DNA from: Dipteris shenzhenensis
Lineage: Eukaryota > Polypodiophyta > Polypodiopsida > Gleicheniales
Length of the DNA: 64,000 nt
Assembly: GCA_047967505.1 (NCBI GenBank)
Contig: CM106539.1
Strand: one strand, 5' to 3'
Part shown: in pieces, positions 1 to 10,714 of the stretch
How positions within the stretch are numbered: the first letter of the stretch is position 1
Layout: each line of letters begins with the position of its first letter
Position numbers and translations under genes: made by a program
The notes under the pieces: generated by a model
Database searches by the model: none
Told to the model about the DNA's origin: nothing
The model's input: only the letters and a program-made list of their open reading frames with translations

Positions 1-180
1 TGATCATGCAAATCGGATGGACAAACTGAGCAGGTTAATCAGACTTTGGAAGACATGCTGTGAGCTTATGTCTTCCTAAGGCAGTCTAATTGGAGCATGT
101 GATCAATTCTATACTTATGTCACCTTTCAATCTGGGTGTCTCGTCACTCTTGACACCTATCAATGCTTCAAAAGATAGAG
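1..180 (+). pseudogene. Ty3/gypsy integrase fragment
   Basis: From about position 13 the + strand reads SDGQTEQVNQTLEDML, the conserved motif near the end of the gypsy integrase catalytic core that contains the catalytic glutamate. An in-frame TGA follows at 61-63, and the reading continues as AYVFLRQSNWSM. No other gypsy domain is contiguous with it. The fragment enters from beyond the left edge of the window. It is a dead remnant, and the family call is firm because the motif is diagnostic. Confidence 0.75.
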
Positions 181-394
181 TAGAGTACGGGCTGAGCATC
201 CATCTACAGGGGCATTTTCATCAGCATCATTCCGTGCATGGAATGGCATAGTAGCACAATGCACAACAAAAGCAGCTCTAGGGCTGAACCGTGTGTATGT
301 GATGGGTACACCCTCCAAGCTGAGTAGTACCGCTTAGATAAGAGGAAACTCAGAATCACTCCTGACTCCGGCATTTGGAGCTTCTCCTGACTCA

Positions 395-930
395 TGTGTG
401 CTCCACTCGTCTCCTTGTGAGTCTCATCAAGGATCTCAGGAGCATTTCCCAAATCATCATCATCATCAGAGACATCTATGATCATGCTATGTTTGGCTGT
501 TCTAGTATTCCTCATTTTGCATACCTCCTTGTGCTCGGAAGTCCATTTCTCGCCACACTTAAAGCATCGATTTGCCCTCTTTCTGCTGTCCATGATGGCT
601 TTGGTATGTTGTTTAATGTCTGATTTTAGCATTAGGCTTCCCTCCTGGCTTTGCATCGGGATGCCTATCAGGCCTTGCATATGGCCTTTTGCTGCTCGAT
701 ATTGTTGGGAACACGGGAAATGGGGCTGCTACACCTTTTCGGTCTTGCCACTCAAGCATCTTGGGTTTTTTTCTCAGCCTCCAATGCAGTCCCATGTATG
801 CTGCCCATAAGCCCATAAACATGGCTCCATACCGTCTCTCTAAAGTGGAGTAACATGACAGGTTTGGGAGTTACTTGAGAAGAATTTCCATTTCTCATAG
901 CACTTCCCCTTTGCCTCCCTAGTGCTCCTT
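395..930 (-). pseudogene. Ty3/gypsy gag zinc-knuckle fragment
   Basis: On the minus strand a reading frame ending near 204 contains RANRCFKCGEKWTSEHKE followed by VC, a zinc knuckle of the type found at the end of plant gypsy gag (usually CFKCGEKW-P-H-C). It is followed by a short acidic run (SDDDDD). Upstream minus-strand sequence to about 930 is Arg/Lys/Pro-rich and could be the gag linker. Its orientation is opposite to the integrase fragment on its left and the reverse-transcriptase fragment on its right, so this is a mosaic of separate insertions. Confidence 0.6.
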
Positions 931-990
931 GTGAAAAAGAAAGATGGCTCATACCGCATGTGCATCGATTACGGAGATGTCAAGCAAGGC
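903..990 (+). pseudogene. Ty3/gypsy reverse transcriptase fragment
   Basis: The + strand reads PFASLVLLVKKKDGSYRMCI then DY, which matches the first conserved block of gypsy reverse transcriptase (SPVLLVKKKDGSWRMCVDYR). The match stops abruptly after about 28 codons. It is a short truncated relic with no neighbouring RT blocks. Confidence 0.7.
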
Positions 991-1119
991 CACTATAATG
1001 TAATGAAGGGGGAAAAAGGGCTATTTTTAGGTGGGAAATGTCGAGGGACTTTAAGTCTCCATCTAGTGTACTTTTAGTGTCACTCTCCCTCCTCCTTCCT
1101 CCACTCCTCAATTCGTTGA

Positions 1120-2298
1120 TATGGTGAAGGAGATTGCAGCCTTTGGACCTAGTTACGCTCCTCCCTCATGTGAGGCCTTGCGCACCACAATTTTGGCAAT
1201 AGGGAAGACCGACATAGAGTAGTCATTGGCTCCCATCAAAGACATATGGCTGAAATGTGTGGTCACATAAATGGGAGATGGATGGAGTGACACTAGGAGC
1301 CGCTCTATTCAGGGCATCATTGCATACTCCAGAGGGGTCATTTTTTTCATTGAAGCTATTGATAATGTAGAGGAGGGAAAGTGAGCCGAGAGGTTGGTTA
1401 GCATTTGGATGGAGCCATTTGAGCATGGGGGGGTAGATCAGGCTATTCATTTTGTTTTTGATGGTGAGAACTTCAGGAGGGCAGCAGGGAGGATTCTTGA
1501 AGAGAAGTACCCTCACCTTACCTTCACTCCTTGCATGGCACATGGGCTGAATAATCTCTTGGAGGATATTGGTAAGTTGGATAGGGTGGATCCTACCATT
1601 GACATGGGTAATCAGTGTTCACTGGCCATGGCCCATCACTACATTTTGGCTATCTTTGGCAAGATATCCCCAAAAAAGAATCTCTTGACACACGCTTTGT
1701 TTATGATTTCATCATGTTGAAGCGGCTTTTTAAGCTGAAAGCTCTATTGCGATAGCTTGTTGTTTCCGCTGAGTGGGATGGATGGCGTGAATAGAACTCT
1801 ATAGGGGCTCAGAGACTTATGTCCATTGTCTTGGATGACCTCTTTTGGGATGATGCTTCAGGTTACAAAGCCTATTCTTTTGATGTTGAGGCTTGTTGAT
1901 GGAGATGGTCCTTGTATTGGGAAGGTGTATGAAGGGATGGATAGGATGATTGAGACCGTTGAAAGTATAGATGCTTTGTATACTTGGAGGAAGGAGGAGT
2001 TGAGGACACTGGCAACCTCTCGGTGGATAGAATATCATTGACCTATTGACCTTTGAGGCTACAACCTTAGTTTTGGATCCGGAATTTCAAGGGAAGGGGC
2101 AAGAAACAGATAAAGAGGTGGTGCAAGGATGGGAGAAGGTATTGAGATGACTTGTCTCAAGTGCAGATGATAGGAGAAAAGTGTAGGAGGAACTGTCATA
2201 TTATAGGCAAGGAAAAGGGTTGTTTCATTTGGAGGATGCACAAAATGACAGGTTCAAGATTTCCTCCGTTCGCTAGTGGGAGGACTATGGGGCAGATG
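1120..2298 (+). pseudogene. hAT-type transposase, N-terminal and middle part (DUF659)
   Basis: Translated pieces in shifting frames match plant hAT/DUF659 transposases. They run from APSCEALRTTILAIGK, through IKDIWLKCVVT and GDGWSDTRSRSIQGIIAYSR, to a block at 1454-1580 reading HFVFDGENFRRAAGRILEEK then PHLTFTPCMAHGLNN (family: DNA-A-N-KAAG-ILE-KYP-I-WTPCAAH). RFVYDFIMLKRLFKLKALLR, EWDGW and finally WEDYGAD at 2276-2298 follow in the expected order. Several stops and frameshifts make it non-functional. The coding sequence stops exactly at the LTR retrotransposon insertion at 2299 and resumes at 5107. The family knowledge is cut-and-paste DNA transposition; no intact RNase-H-like triad can be shown here. 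Confidence 0.8.
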
Positions 2299-2618
2299 TG
2301 TTGGAACTATCGGAGTCCTAGTGTGTGTGGTCCTAGAGTCCTAGGAGTGTCCTACAGTTGTGTGAGTGTGAAGAGTCTTGAGGCCACTTGTGCCACCTCA
2401 TGTGGTAGGTGTGATTCCTCCCCTAGATTATAGGATCTAGATTCTCTTGTGTGTGCCCTCATCTATGAGGTGTCAGTGTGGGAAGATAAGGCTTGCCCAG
2501 CCTATAAATGAGGCCATGTACTTGCTATGATTACACAATCTATCAACATCAGTTCGTGCCTCAGCTCTTGTCTCTAACCTGTGATTGAGTGTCTCTCACC
2601 CTCTTCCCATTTTCAACA
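2299..2618 (+). repeat. Left LTR of the gag-only element
   Basis: This 320-bp LTR runs from TGTTGGAACT to CAACA and is about 97% identical by eye to 4791-5106, including a 4-bp length difference near the end. It is followed by the PBS. Confidence 0.92.
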
Positions 2619-2620
2619 GT

Positions 2621-2633
2621 TGGTATCAGAGCA
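2621..2633 (+). promoter_or_regulatory. Primer-binding site (initiator Met tRNA)
   Basis: TGGTATCAGAGCA lies 2 bp after the left LTR. It is the standard plant primer-binding site complementary to the 3' end of initiator tRNA-Met. Confidence 0.9.
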
Positions 2634-3562
2634 GGTCTTCCCTAACTGAGCCTTGCCTTATACCCTCACGTCGTTCGCCCTGTTTTGCTCCGTGTTCTTC
2701 TTGAAGACTGCACACTACTCTGTGAAGATCACCCAGCTATTCTTCTAGTTCTGCCCATCATGCTACACGATTTTCCTGCCATGTCTCTGCGATAACATTG
2801 CCATATGTCTTTGCCACGCCCTGCATGAGCTTCTAATCCTGATGTCACCATTGTTGCCGGCACCTACAAAGGCGAACTACTTCAGACATCGACTGCTAGA
2901 GAGGTAGTCGACAACAATGAATGCATGGCCTATTGCGTAAAGCCTTGTCCACCGCTCGTCAAGCTGTAAGAGAAAGGTGCATAGATCCGGAGACGTGTCT
3001 TGGATAAGCGACAGAAAGTCACGCGGCGAGCATGAAGCTGGCCGTGGCCATCGACTCGCACGTCGCCATCTCCACGTTGCTGTCCAGCAGGCCGTTTTAG
3101 TTCTGCTTGCAGTCTCTATCCCAAGATTCCTGATGGCCGCTTCAGTTTTGCCCATTGCTGCTGCCGCCTCTCAGCTCTCCTCCTTCTGCCCCTGATATGC
3201 GCAATCTCCAGCAGGAGCATTCTGCCCCAATGCCCTGACTGCTCGAGCTGAAGTCAGGCCGTTTTACTGCTGCTGTTGTTCGTGATCAAATGTCTGCTCC
3301 AGCTTCATGCCCACGATTTGCTCTCACAGTTCGTGGGTTCACTCTTGCGGTCTATATCTTGCTACAACCGGTACTATTCTGCAACAAATTGGGGCTTTTT
3401 TGTTTGTACTATCTATTGTTTGCAAACATACATTGATTTTACTTCCTTACCTAGAATTGAAGCCTCAGGCATGTAAAATTTGGGGCTTTTTTTGCAAAAT
3501 TTGAGTAAACATTGTAAGGGATTTAGACACTAGCTGTAATAACAGCTAAGACCTTCCCACCA

Positions 3563-4430
3563 ATGGATAGCATAAAAAACTCCTCGTTCATCGAGAAATT
3601 CTCAGGGAGCAATTTCCCAACTTGGCAGACGAAACTCCGGCTTCTTCTTATGCGAGAAGGCATATGGAATATCACCAATGGCAAGGAGTGAAAACCCCAA
3701 AGTGATGATGCTAGAATCAGTTGGTGGGAGAACCAAAATGATAAAGCAATGGCTATCATTGGCCTAGCTTTAGTTGACAACCTTATCCACCATGTGGATT
3801 TTGATAAGACTGCAAATGACGTTTGGGAAAAATCAGAGAATTTGTTTGGAAATAAGATCAATAATTCCAAAGTCTTTCTCAAACAAAAACTCTTCAAGCT
3901 CAAGATGAAGGAAACTGAAACCCTCAATGAACACTTGAGCAATCTTGGGTCAATTCTCGAACAATTATCTGCCATCCGAGCCATTGTTGAAGATGATGAT
4001 CAAGTTGCTGTACTTCTCTCAAGTATTGAAGACATTTCCAAGTACAATGAGATCCTTGCTGTCCTAGGAGTCAGCCACAATATGAGCTTTAAGGATATGG
4101 TAGCTCATCTCATTGATGAGGACCGTAGGCTTACAGAGAAAGCAAAATCTTCCTTTGAATCTGGCATAAGCATTCTTTCTCAAGAATAAGCCCAAGAAGA
4201 AAGGAAAACCTCTTAAATGTAATTACTGTCAGAAGCTTGGCCATCCAGAGGATCGTTGCTTCAAGAAGATGGCAAATGTACAAGCCAAAGAACATGCCAA
4301 TCTGGTTGCAGAGCAGAGCGAGGACGAAGACGATGAAGCTACACCTTCTGGACCTGAGGAACAAGCCTGCACTGTTGTTGTTTCTAGTCTATCCCTCCAT
4401 GAGGTGATAGATGAAGAGTGGGCTTTGTAG
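3563..4430 (+). pseudogene. Copia-type gag of the gag-only element
   Basis: The ATG at 3563 opens MDSIKNSSFIEKFSGSNFPT then WQTKLRLLL, the usual start of a copia gag (UBN2/Retrotran_gag_2 family). There is an in-frame TGA at 3689-3691, then the same frame continues to 4189 with the helical gag core (VWEKSENLFG, LKQKLFKLKMKE, LNEHLSNLGSILEQL). A frameshift before about 4190 leads into the zinc knuckle CNYCQKLGHPEDRC (C-x2-C-x4-H-x4-C) and a Glu/Asp-rich tail ending at TAG 4428-4430. Gag would form the virus-like particle and bind element RNA. With a stop and a frameshift this copy is dead. There is no pol downstream; the polypurine tract and right LTR follow directly. Confidence 0.85.
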
Positions 4431-4780
4431 AGTCATGTGTGTTAGGTACTCTGCCTTGGGTAGTCCCTCTAAAATGATGTAATAATTTGTCATTTTGTGT
4501 GCCTTGTCCTGTAAAAGGCTCCACTTATTTCCATGTACCCAGTTAGGAGACAGGGGGTTGTTATGTCTTTCCTTTATCAGGCCAGTTCCAGGATGTTGGT
4601 GTACTCCCTAGACCTATGAGTTGGTCATGCATCCATGCTCAGATTTGAGTCTCTGATCACGTTGACACCTAAGCCATGAGAGTGCTTGGTTCAACCTCTG
4701 AATTATGCTCAGCTGTTAGCCTCTGAGATTGCCTGGGATGCACAGTCTGGATGATGTCATAGTTTCTCACCCTAGCTCCG

Positions 4781-5106
4781 AAGGGGGGTTTGTTGGAACT
4801 ATCAGAGTCCTAGTGTGTGTGGTCCTAGAGTCCTAGGAGTGTCCTACAGTTGTGTGTGTGAGAAGAGTCTTGAGGCCACTTGTGCCACCTCATGTGGTAG
4901 GTGTGATTCCTCCCCTAGATTATAGGATCTAGATTCTCTTGTGTGTGACCTCATCTATGAGGTGTCAGTGTGGGAAGATAAGGCTTGCCTAGCCTATAAA
5001 TGAGGCCATGTGCTATGATTACACAATCTATCAACATCAGTTCGTGCCTCAGCTCTTGTCTCTAACCTGTGATTGAGTGTCTCTCACCCTCTCCCCATTT
5101 TCAACA
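4781..5106 (+). repeat. Polypurine tract and right LTR of the gag-only element
   Basis: The polypurine tract AAGGGGGGTT lies at 4781-4790 and abuts the right LTR at 4791-5106 (316 bp, TGTTGGAACT to CAACA). Confidence 0.9.
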
Positions 5107-5469
5107 AGATGCTCCATTGTTGTAGTGCTTTGCCATTCGTATACTCCTCCAGGGAGCTAGCTCTTTGTCCATTGAGCGGTTGTGGAGCAACTTTGGAAAC
5201 ATTGCATCCAAAAAGAGGAATAAGCTTGGGGTTCACAAGGAAATGATCTTGTATTTGTTAATGCAAACTTGCGTTTGCTTAACAAGTTGAGGGCAGAGTA
5301 CACTTTTGAACCATATCTTGGATTTAAACCAAATGGGGACTCTAACAATGATGCAGCAGAGGATGCTCTCGAGCATGAGGATGATGAGGCCCAAGACCAG
5401 GGTCAGGATGATGAGGCTCAACAGGGTGAGGGAGAGGCCTCCATTGCTATGCCAGCTTCAGACCATTAG
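5107..5469 (+). pseudogene. hAT-type transposase, C-terminal dimerisation part
   Basis: This continues the 1120-2298 pseudogene after the inserted element. It reads DAPLL, a stop, CFAIRIL and then ASSLSIERLWSNFGNIASKK followed by RNKLG, which is the hAT C-terminal dimerisation motif (ER-WS-FG-IHTKKRN-L). A frameshift near 5240 leads to LVFVNANLRLLNKLRAEYTF, and an acidic Asp/Glu/Gln tail ends at the TAG at 5467-5469. Removing the insertion and one target-site copy restores the WEDYGAD-APLL order. No terminal inverted repeats were identified. Confidence 0.8.
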
Positions 5470-6641
5470 GGCTGACTCTCTTTTTTTCTATACACCATGT
5501 ACTTGACTCGAGAGTCGCGAGTCCTACGTTGTGGTGAGGCCTCCTTTACTTTGCAGATTACATGCTCCTGGATCTATAGTATTCTACACTTCTATGCTTT
5601 ATGCACATTGCAAACATGTACATAATTGGTTTTCTTTTTATAATTGGGTATATTTTCATATGAATTGATGATGTGTCATATGATGTGGTGTTCTGGTTCC
5701 CGTTCCCCCTTCCCCTTCCCGGAATGTTCCCGTTCCAGCACCCAAAATTTCGGAAGGTTCCCGTTCTGTCCCTAGTAACTATGTCACTATGTAAGCCACC
5801 CAAGATTGTTTATATATTGATGGATCAAGTTTTTCAACTAGTTTTTGCTCTCTCTTAATAGCAGATTTTGTAAAAGCACCTTCCTAATCATGACAGGGAT
5901 CACCCGGTTAACAAAATCAGGATCGATTTCTCCTTGAGCCAATGATGATAGGCATCATGGAGTTCACAAAAGCAGACCATGAATTGTGGATGAGTCTAGA
6001 AAGAGCAAGGAATCCCCCCCCCCCCCCTTCTCTTTCTTTGTCTCTGACGCATAGTCCACACGTGACACGGAGAGTGACCAGGGCGTGCACGATCGAGGTC
6101 CGACCTATTTCCGCCCTCCTCAGAGGCGATCGCCCGAGACGAGGAGTCACTCTTGACATAGCCCATCGGATACAGAGGTCGAGGAGACCACACCCTCCCT
6201 TTTCTACATCCATCATTGGTTTTATGATGGAGCCAAAGGCAGTTCTCTCACTTGTGGATCAGTGAGAGGGTGCTGTTCCAGCAGGTGCCTGCTTGCTTGC
6301 AGATCGAGTCTATCACCCCTTATCGTCACTGCCTTGCAATAGGGTTTGTGAAACGACAAAACTCAGTCATGTTCCCTCTTTTTTTGGTGTTGGGGTGGAG
6401 GAGTGATTGATATGAGGTTTGGTGCCTTAGGTTGGAGTTTCAAAATTTTGTTTTTTAATTTCAAAGCTGTTCCTTTCAAAGGTTAATGTTTGATATATAG
6501 GTTTGGTGCTTAGGTCTGCAGTTTCGAAAATTTGTTTTTCAAAATTTGTTTTTTAAGTGGCAAGGACTGTATGTGTATTAAGTTCCTTGGATGGAGGCCT
6601 CTGATCTGTCTGAATTGTGCTTCTAATGATGGTTGAATCAG
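5470..6641. other. Non-coding region before the LSD1-like exons
   Basis: No gene was recognised. The stretch holds a run of CCCGTTCC/CCCTTCC motifs at about 5699-5765, a 15-16-base C run at about 6016-6030 followed by a CT-rich run, and a GC-rich patch at 6060-6190. Open frames here lack any recognised motif. The expected upstream LSD1 exon with a first zinc finger was searched for by eye and not found. Confidence 0.5.
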
Positions 6642-6755
6642 GGACGGAGATGGCCCAACTGATCTGCGGGGGTTGCCGTACTTTGCTTATGTATGTTCGT
6701 GGTGCAACTAGTGTGCATTGCTCATGCTGTCATACAGTTAATCTTGCAATGGAAG
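6642..6755 (+). CDS. LSD1: LSD1-like exon: zinc finger 2
   Basis: The exon encodes [20 protein letters not shown] then [17 protein letters not shown]. It is a textbook zf-LSD1 finger: C-x2-C-R-x-L-L-M-Y-x-R-G-A-x-x-V-x-C-x2-C. The GTEMAQL lead-in is typical of the second finger in LOL proteins, so the exon probably begins after the AG at 6640-6641, with a split glycine codon. Two in-frame ATGs just upstream (6626, 6629) would also allow a start here. The donor at 6756 is GTTGGT, which is weak, and the alanine codon is split across it (G|CC) into the next exon. Confidence 0.88.
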
Positions 6756-6925
6756 GTTGGTATAAGAATATTTCCATGGGGTGATGGGGGATCCTCAATA
6801 TGTGCTGTAGGAGTGTAAATTGTGGTGTTGCAAATGTCCTATGTTATTTTGAGAAGACTGGTTTATTTGTGGATTTTGAGATATTGCTCTTTGAAAAATT
6901 CAATTTGTTTTATGTACCATTACAG

Positions 6926-7035
6926 CCAACCAGGTTGCTCACGTAAATTGTGGAGGCTGTGGAACCACGTTGGTGTATCCATATGGAGCTCATTCAGTAA
7001 AATGTGCTCTTTGCCAATTTGTTACCTCCACTGGG
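6926..7035 (+). CDS. LSD1: LSD1-like exon: zinc finger 3
   Basis: The acceptor CATTACAG ends at 6925. The exon reads [20 protein letters not shown] then [17 protein letters not shown], the last zf-LSD1 finger with both C-x2-C pairs intact and the YPYGA core. Joining to the previous exon restores the codon for Ala in [11 protein letters not shown]. The exon ends at GGG with donor GTATGC at 7036, phase 0. This matches the phase-0 start of the C-terminal exon at 37009. Confidence 0.9.
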
Positions 7036-7129
7036 GTATGCTAGTCAGACTTGTATGTTTATTCATTTTTAACATAAAGTGGGTGCTATAAAATGCCTTG
7101 AGTACGTTTGGGGCTGACAAAAATCGATT

Positions 7130-7926
7130 CGTACATATCAACGGCCATCAGGGCCTGTGCGCAGCATTCTTTGTATAATTCAGCATTCTCATAATTGCAA
7201 GTGATATTTGATTATGTGCTAAGTTTAGGATTCCTGTTTTATGAAAACTTGAGTGATTCACTTTTATCTGTGCTACAGCATGTATCTTGCCCTTTGCAAC
7301 CAGTGTCGAGCGCAGGGTTGCTTCTGTATATAGGATATAGAATGTAGATGCTGATCAAACGGCGCAGGACTGTCCATGCTCACTAACTTAGGTGTAACCG
7401 TAAAAGAGAGTGGCTACTTTCTCACTCCCCTCGAGACTCTCAAGGCTCAATTGAAGAGCAGGGAATGATGGCTTTTTGGGGCTTTTTATAGGGCCCTCGT
7501 CTTCGCGAAGTCAGCCAAGCTGGTAATCAATGGACATAATATCAATAATGACAAAGAGTCAGGCCTTCTACTTTTTGACCATGAATTGAGCTCTACCCTG
7601 TATGGCTTGTTTTGGCAATTAATGCTGTTGCGATCCTATATGGACTTGATGGTATGGTTTTACCTGCGTTATCAGTTTTAAGACCCTTCCTCGGCCACGT
7701 TGACTTCCATCCTCCCATGTCCATGACTGGTGGTGTTTGTCAAGTGGGGAATTATCTTTGCCTGAAGGAACCTTTGGGAGTATTGTTTGCTGTTCGTACT
7801 TCTCCTTGGGAGTCACCATCCCACCTGTGAGTTCCCATATGAGGAGGACATAGGGGCAGTAGACTAGGATGGAATGGATAGGTGTCCAGGGGTGAGGATC
7901 TACTGCTAAAGGATGGCACAGATACA
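7130..7926. other. Intronic stretch with no recognised gene
   Basis: No domain or repeat structure was recognised here. Short open frames at 7612-7927 on both strands show no known motif. Confidence 0.5.
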
Positions 7927-8295
7927 TGATGAGGCCTATTATAGGCCAGTGAATCTGCCAGTAGGCAGACTGGTCGGTCAGAACTCAGAACAGACCAAGT
8001 CGGGTCTGTTACAGACCGTGGGTCGGCCAGATTCCTTGGCCGTCCATAGTTTAGTTAGCTATTCATAGCTCTACACTGCCCAGCACCTGCTGGATGTTGG
8101 TAGCTCTCTTTTGGGCAGGTTTTCCTGCAGCTTGTGGAAGTTTTATCTGAAGACTTCTGTCCTCATTCGCTGCTACTTTCCAGTTTACTATGGGTTCAAA
8201 TTTGCACCATGAGCTAGGATTGGAGACAGGTGAGAGATCTTTTTGCTGTGTGTGCTACAGCAAGAATCCTCTATTCCAACATGGTATCAGAGACC
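7927..8295 (+). repeat. Orphan LTR with primer-binding site
   Basis: TGGTATCAGAGACC at 8282-8295 is a primer-binding site placed directly after CCAACA, the expected end of an LTR. A promoter-like U3/R region would lie to the left; its start is uncertain (a TG occurs at 7926-7927). No second copy or PPT was seen, so the right part of this + strand element appears lost or replaced. No coding match was found in the 8296-9250 sequence that follows. Confidence 0.55.
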
Positions 8296-8680
8296 AAGGT
8301 GTCACTCTCGTAATCCCCTCAAGTTTTGAAGGAAGGGTCCCACCAAGACAAAGGCGACCTGATTGTACCAGGTGTATCGTTACTTTCAAGCTGTGGATTT
8401 TCAGAAGCATACCTCTTTTCATTTCTCTAATCTATTGTCAATGACTTCTGGCTTGCCAATCCCCAATTTTGACCAAGTGTACACACAAAAGGCTAAGCCC
8501 TCATTAGAAGCTAAGCGCCTGCACTGCCTAAAGCAAGGCACTCGGAGAGGATTACAGAGATGCCCTTCTTCTCATAGGCTACGTGCATTGGTAGCGTCTA
8601 TAGCCGGATGTGGCTGCTTGGACCCTTTTGAGATAGCGGCATTGGGTAGAGTAGCAGGTGCCCCAAGAGGTCATTACCAA

Positions 8681-8890
8681 ATGCGAGTAGCCATTGCCCG
8701 TGAAGTATTACATATATTTTTTAATGCGAGTAGCCATTGCCCGTGAAATATTACATATATTTTTTGGATGCCCATGGGGGATTGCCCATTGGCCCGTGGT
8801 TGGAGCAGATGCGAGTGGATGGGAGGTGCTACCGCCGTTGTGCAGAGAGAGACCTTGAGACAATACCACAGACCTTGAGACAATACCACA
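8681..8890. repeat. Two short tandem duplications
   Basis: A 43-bp unit beginning ATGCGAGTAG is duplicated at 8681-8723 and 8724-8766. A 20-bp unit beginning GACCTTGAGA is duplicated exactly at 8851-8870 and 8871-8890. Confidence 0.85.
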
Positions 8891-9252
8891 TTGTCTATGG
8901 AGTTTCCCTGCAACACAGAGGATTTGGCAAGGCGCCCTCCAAATTGTGGCTCGGACATAGAGGATGCATCAGGATTTCACGCGGGTCACGGCAGCTTGGT
9001 TGACAGAGGGGTGTCATGCCTGTTCAATTGAGATGGTCTCGCCAGCCTTTGATAGACTTTTGATCGAGGTCAGAACTCAATCCCTCATCACGTTAGTGGC
9101 TAGTGTTTTGGAGACGGTTTCCAGCATTACTCCTTGGAACATTTGGGTCGCCCATCGGAGTTTGGTGATAGGAGGCCAGCGGGTACCTCCAATAGCCACC
9201 CTCGTAACGCGTTGCCATTTGGCATGATACCATCTATATCTTGTGTGCCACC

Positions 9253-9800
9253 ATGGAAGCAAGGTACAATGGGTTCTTGGATGAATGCCGTGTTTTTGCA
9301 AGGCTTGGCCCGTAGGTGTATTCTATAGATTCACGGATCGAGGCATCTGTTGGTTGTATAGTCCCCCACCATGGTTGTTGGCCCCTATTTCTGAGTTTCC
9401 CTATGCAATGAGTTGGGTTCTTTTCTTCAACATAATACTTTCTTAGATTTCCTATGGAGTGAGCTGGGTTCTCTAGAAGCAGTGTGGACAATAGCCAACA
9501 CTTTCTTTTTACTTTCTTCTACTATCAACGCGACACGATTAGCTGATTTGTATGGTTGGTTTTCTCTCAGCCATTAATTGAAGGCTCTTTTCTTTGGGGG
9601 AGAGAAAAACTTGCTGCCATGCTCGGACATCATATATAGCTTGTGCTTTAATTGAAAGCAAGGGATTAAGGACTTCATTAAGATTACTAGAGTTTTTTGC
9701 AAGGCTTGGCCTATAGATGTTTTCTATATTGTCACGGATCAAGGGATCTATCAATGTATTGGTTACCACAGTTTTGTTGGCACGTGCTCTTGGGCTTTTT
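9253..9800. repeat. Diverged direct repeat about 400 bp apart
   Basis: Sequence around TTGCAAGGCTTGGCCCGTAG at about 9295-9400 recurs in diverged form at about 9697-9800 (TTGCAAGGCTTGGCCTATAG, then a CACGGATC match). This suggests an old tandem duplication with a unit near 400 bp. Identity is moderate and no coding potential was recognised. Confidence 0.5.
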
Positions 9801-9949
9801 AGGTAGTGAGCTAGAACCTTGAAATGTCGGCTGCAAAGCAGCTGGTCTCTCTTTCTTATAGGCACGCTCTCAGATATCTGTTCTTGTATTGATTTTCAAA
9901 GCATAATATATTTCCCTTTTTTTTTGGGAGGGGTGTGGAGAACAAAAGA

Positions 9950-10714
9950 TTCTACGATCATGGTGCTTAAAGCAGATTCAAAGCTGTGTGTGTATGTGTG
10001 CACGCGCGCTAGGGTCGACATGCCGTCCTTTGCGGCTGTCTCGTATTACCGTTTCTTCGCTTTACAAAGTTCTTTTGCCCTTACCTTAGGTTTCGCAGCG
10101 GGCAAATAACCTTTGGCGTATGAACCGTCCTGCAAATTGGTGGCGATGCAGATTACGTGGGATTTGGAAATCAAAACTTCCTCTTCGGCAATAGGTGTTT
10201 CTGTGGAGAGTTTGGGAGTTTTTCCATCTGAGCAGGTTCTGGCACACAGACATATTGCTTCAGCTATTTGTTGCAAATGCTTAGCTCCGTGGGAAACAGT
10301 GCCTCACCTTCTTTGGCATTGGTCTCATACATGTGATTTTCTTAGATTGTTGGGCCAACGTTTGAGAACCAGATTTCCAAGTTTTATTTTTGGAAAATGC
10401 TTCTGGTTGTTTGGGATTCGCCCACCTAGACATGATTTTGATCAGTTTTTTCTTTGGGTTGGAGATATTGGGCACTTTGGACTCTATGGAAAGACAGAAA
10501 TCATAGAGTTTTTGGTGATTCACTTTTCTCATCTTACTCTTTCTTTAGGCACTCTTTGAAGCAAACTTTTTATGATTGCCTGCAAACAGGGTCTATAGAT
10601 CAAGATGTATATTTGTCCTATATTGAGATCTTCTCTTGATGTTTTGAGCACATCTTGCTTTGGGATGCTGACTCTGTAATATAAAGGCAAAACTTCTCAT
10701 CCCCCAAAAAAAAA
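9950..10714 (+). mobile_element. 5'-truncated LINE with zf-RVT domain and poly(A) tail
   Basis: The frame at 10113-10559 reads ASAICCKCLAPWETVPHLLW then HWSHTCDFLRLLG, a zf-RVT zinc finger found after the reverse transcriptase in plant LINEs. After a frameshift near 10450 the sequence continues as WTLWKDRNHRVFGDSLFSSY, another zf-RVT-associated motif. A 9-base A run at 10706-10714 follows CCCCC and marks the 3' end. RT itself is missing, as expected for 5' truncation during target-primed reverse transcription. Confidence 0.7.

Larger units (their letters stand above)
2294..5111 (+). mobile_element. Gag-only LTR retrotransposon (TR-GAG type) inserted in hAT
   Basis: A complete 2,808-bp element (2299-5106) has two near-identical LTRs starting TGTTGGAACT and ending CAACA. 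The flanking target-site duplication is AGATG at 2294-2298 and 5107-5111. A primer-binding site TGGTATCAGAGC follows the left LTR and a polypurine tract AAGGGGGG precedes the right LTR. The internal region encodes only a broken copia-type gag with a zinc knuckle; no protease, integrase or RT was found. This matches the structural class called TR-GAG. It would need enzymes from another element to move. The coding strand is +. Confidence 0.9.

Noticed and set aside
5942-6265. Open frame of about 107 codons
   Set aside because: It runs through a C run and CT-rich sequence, has no motif and no splice context.
7262-7340. Possible extra LSD1 exon (TGCTACAG then CATGTATCTTGCCC)
   Set aside because: The translation has no match to the linker between the third finger and the C-terminal motif, and phase is not supported.
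8296-9250. Possible organelle-derived or coding sequence
   Set aside because: Higher GC and several open frames raised the idea, but no recognisable protein or organelle gene could be identified.
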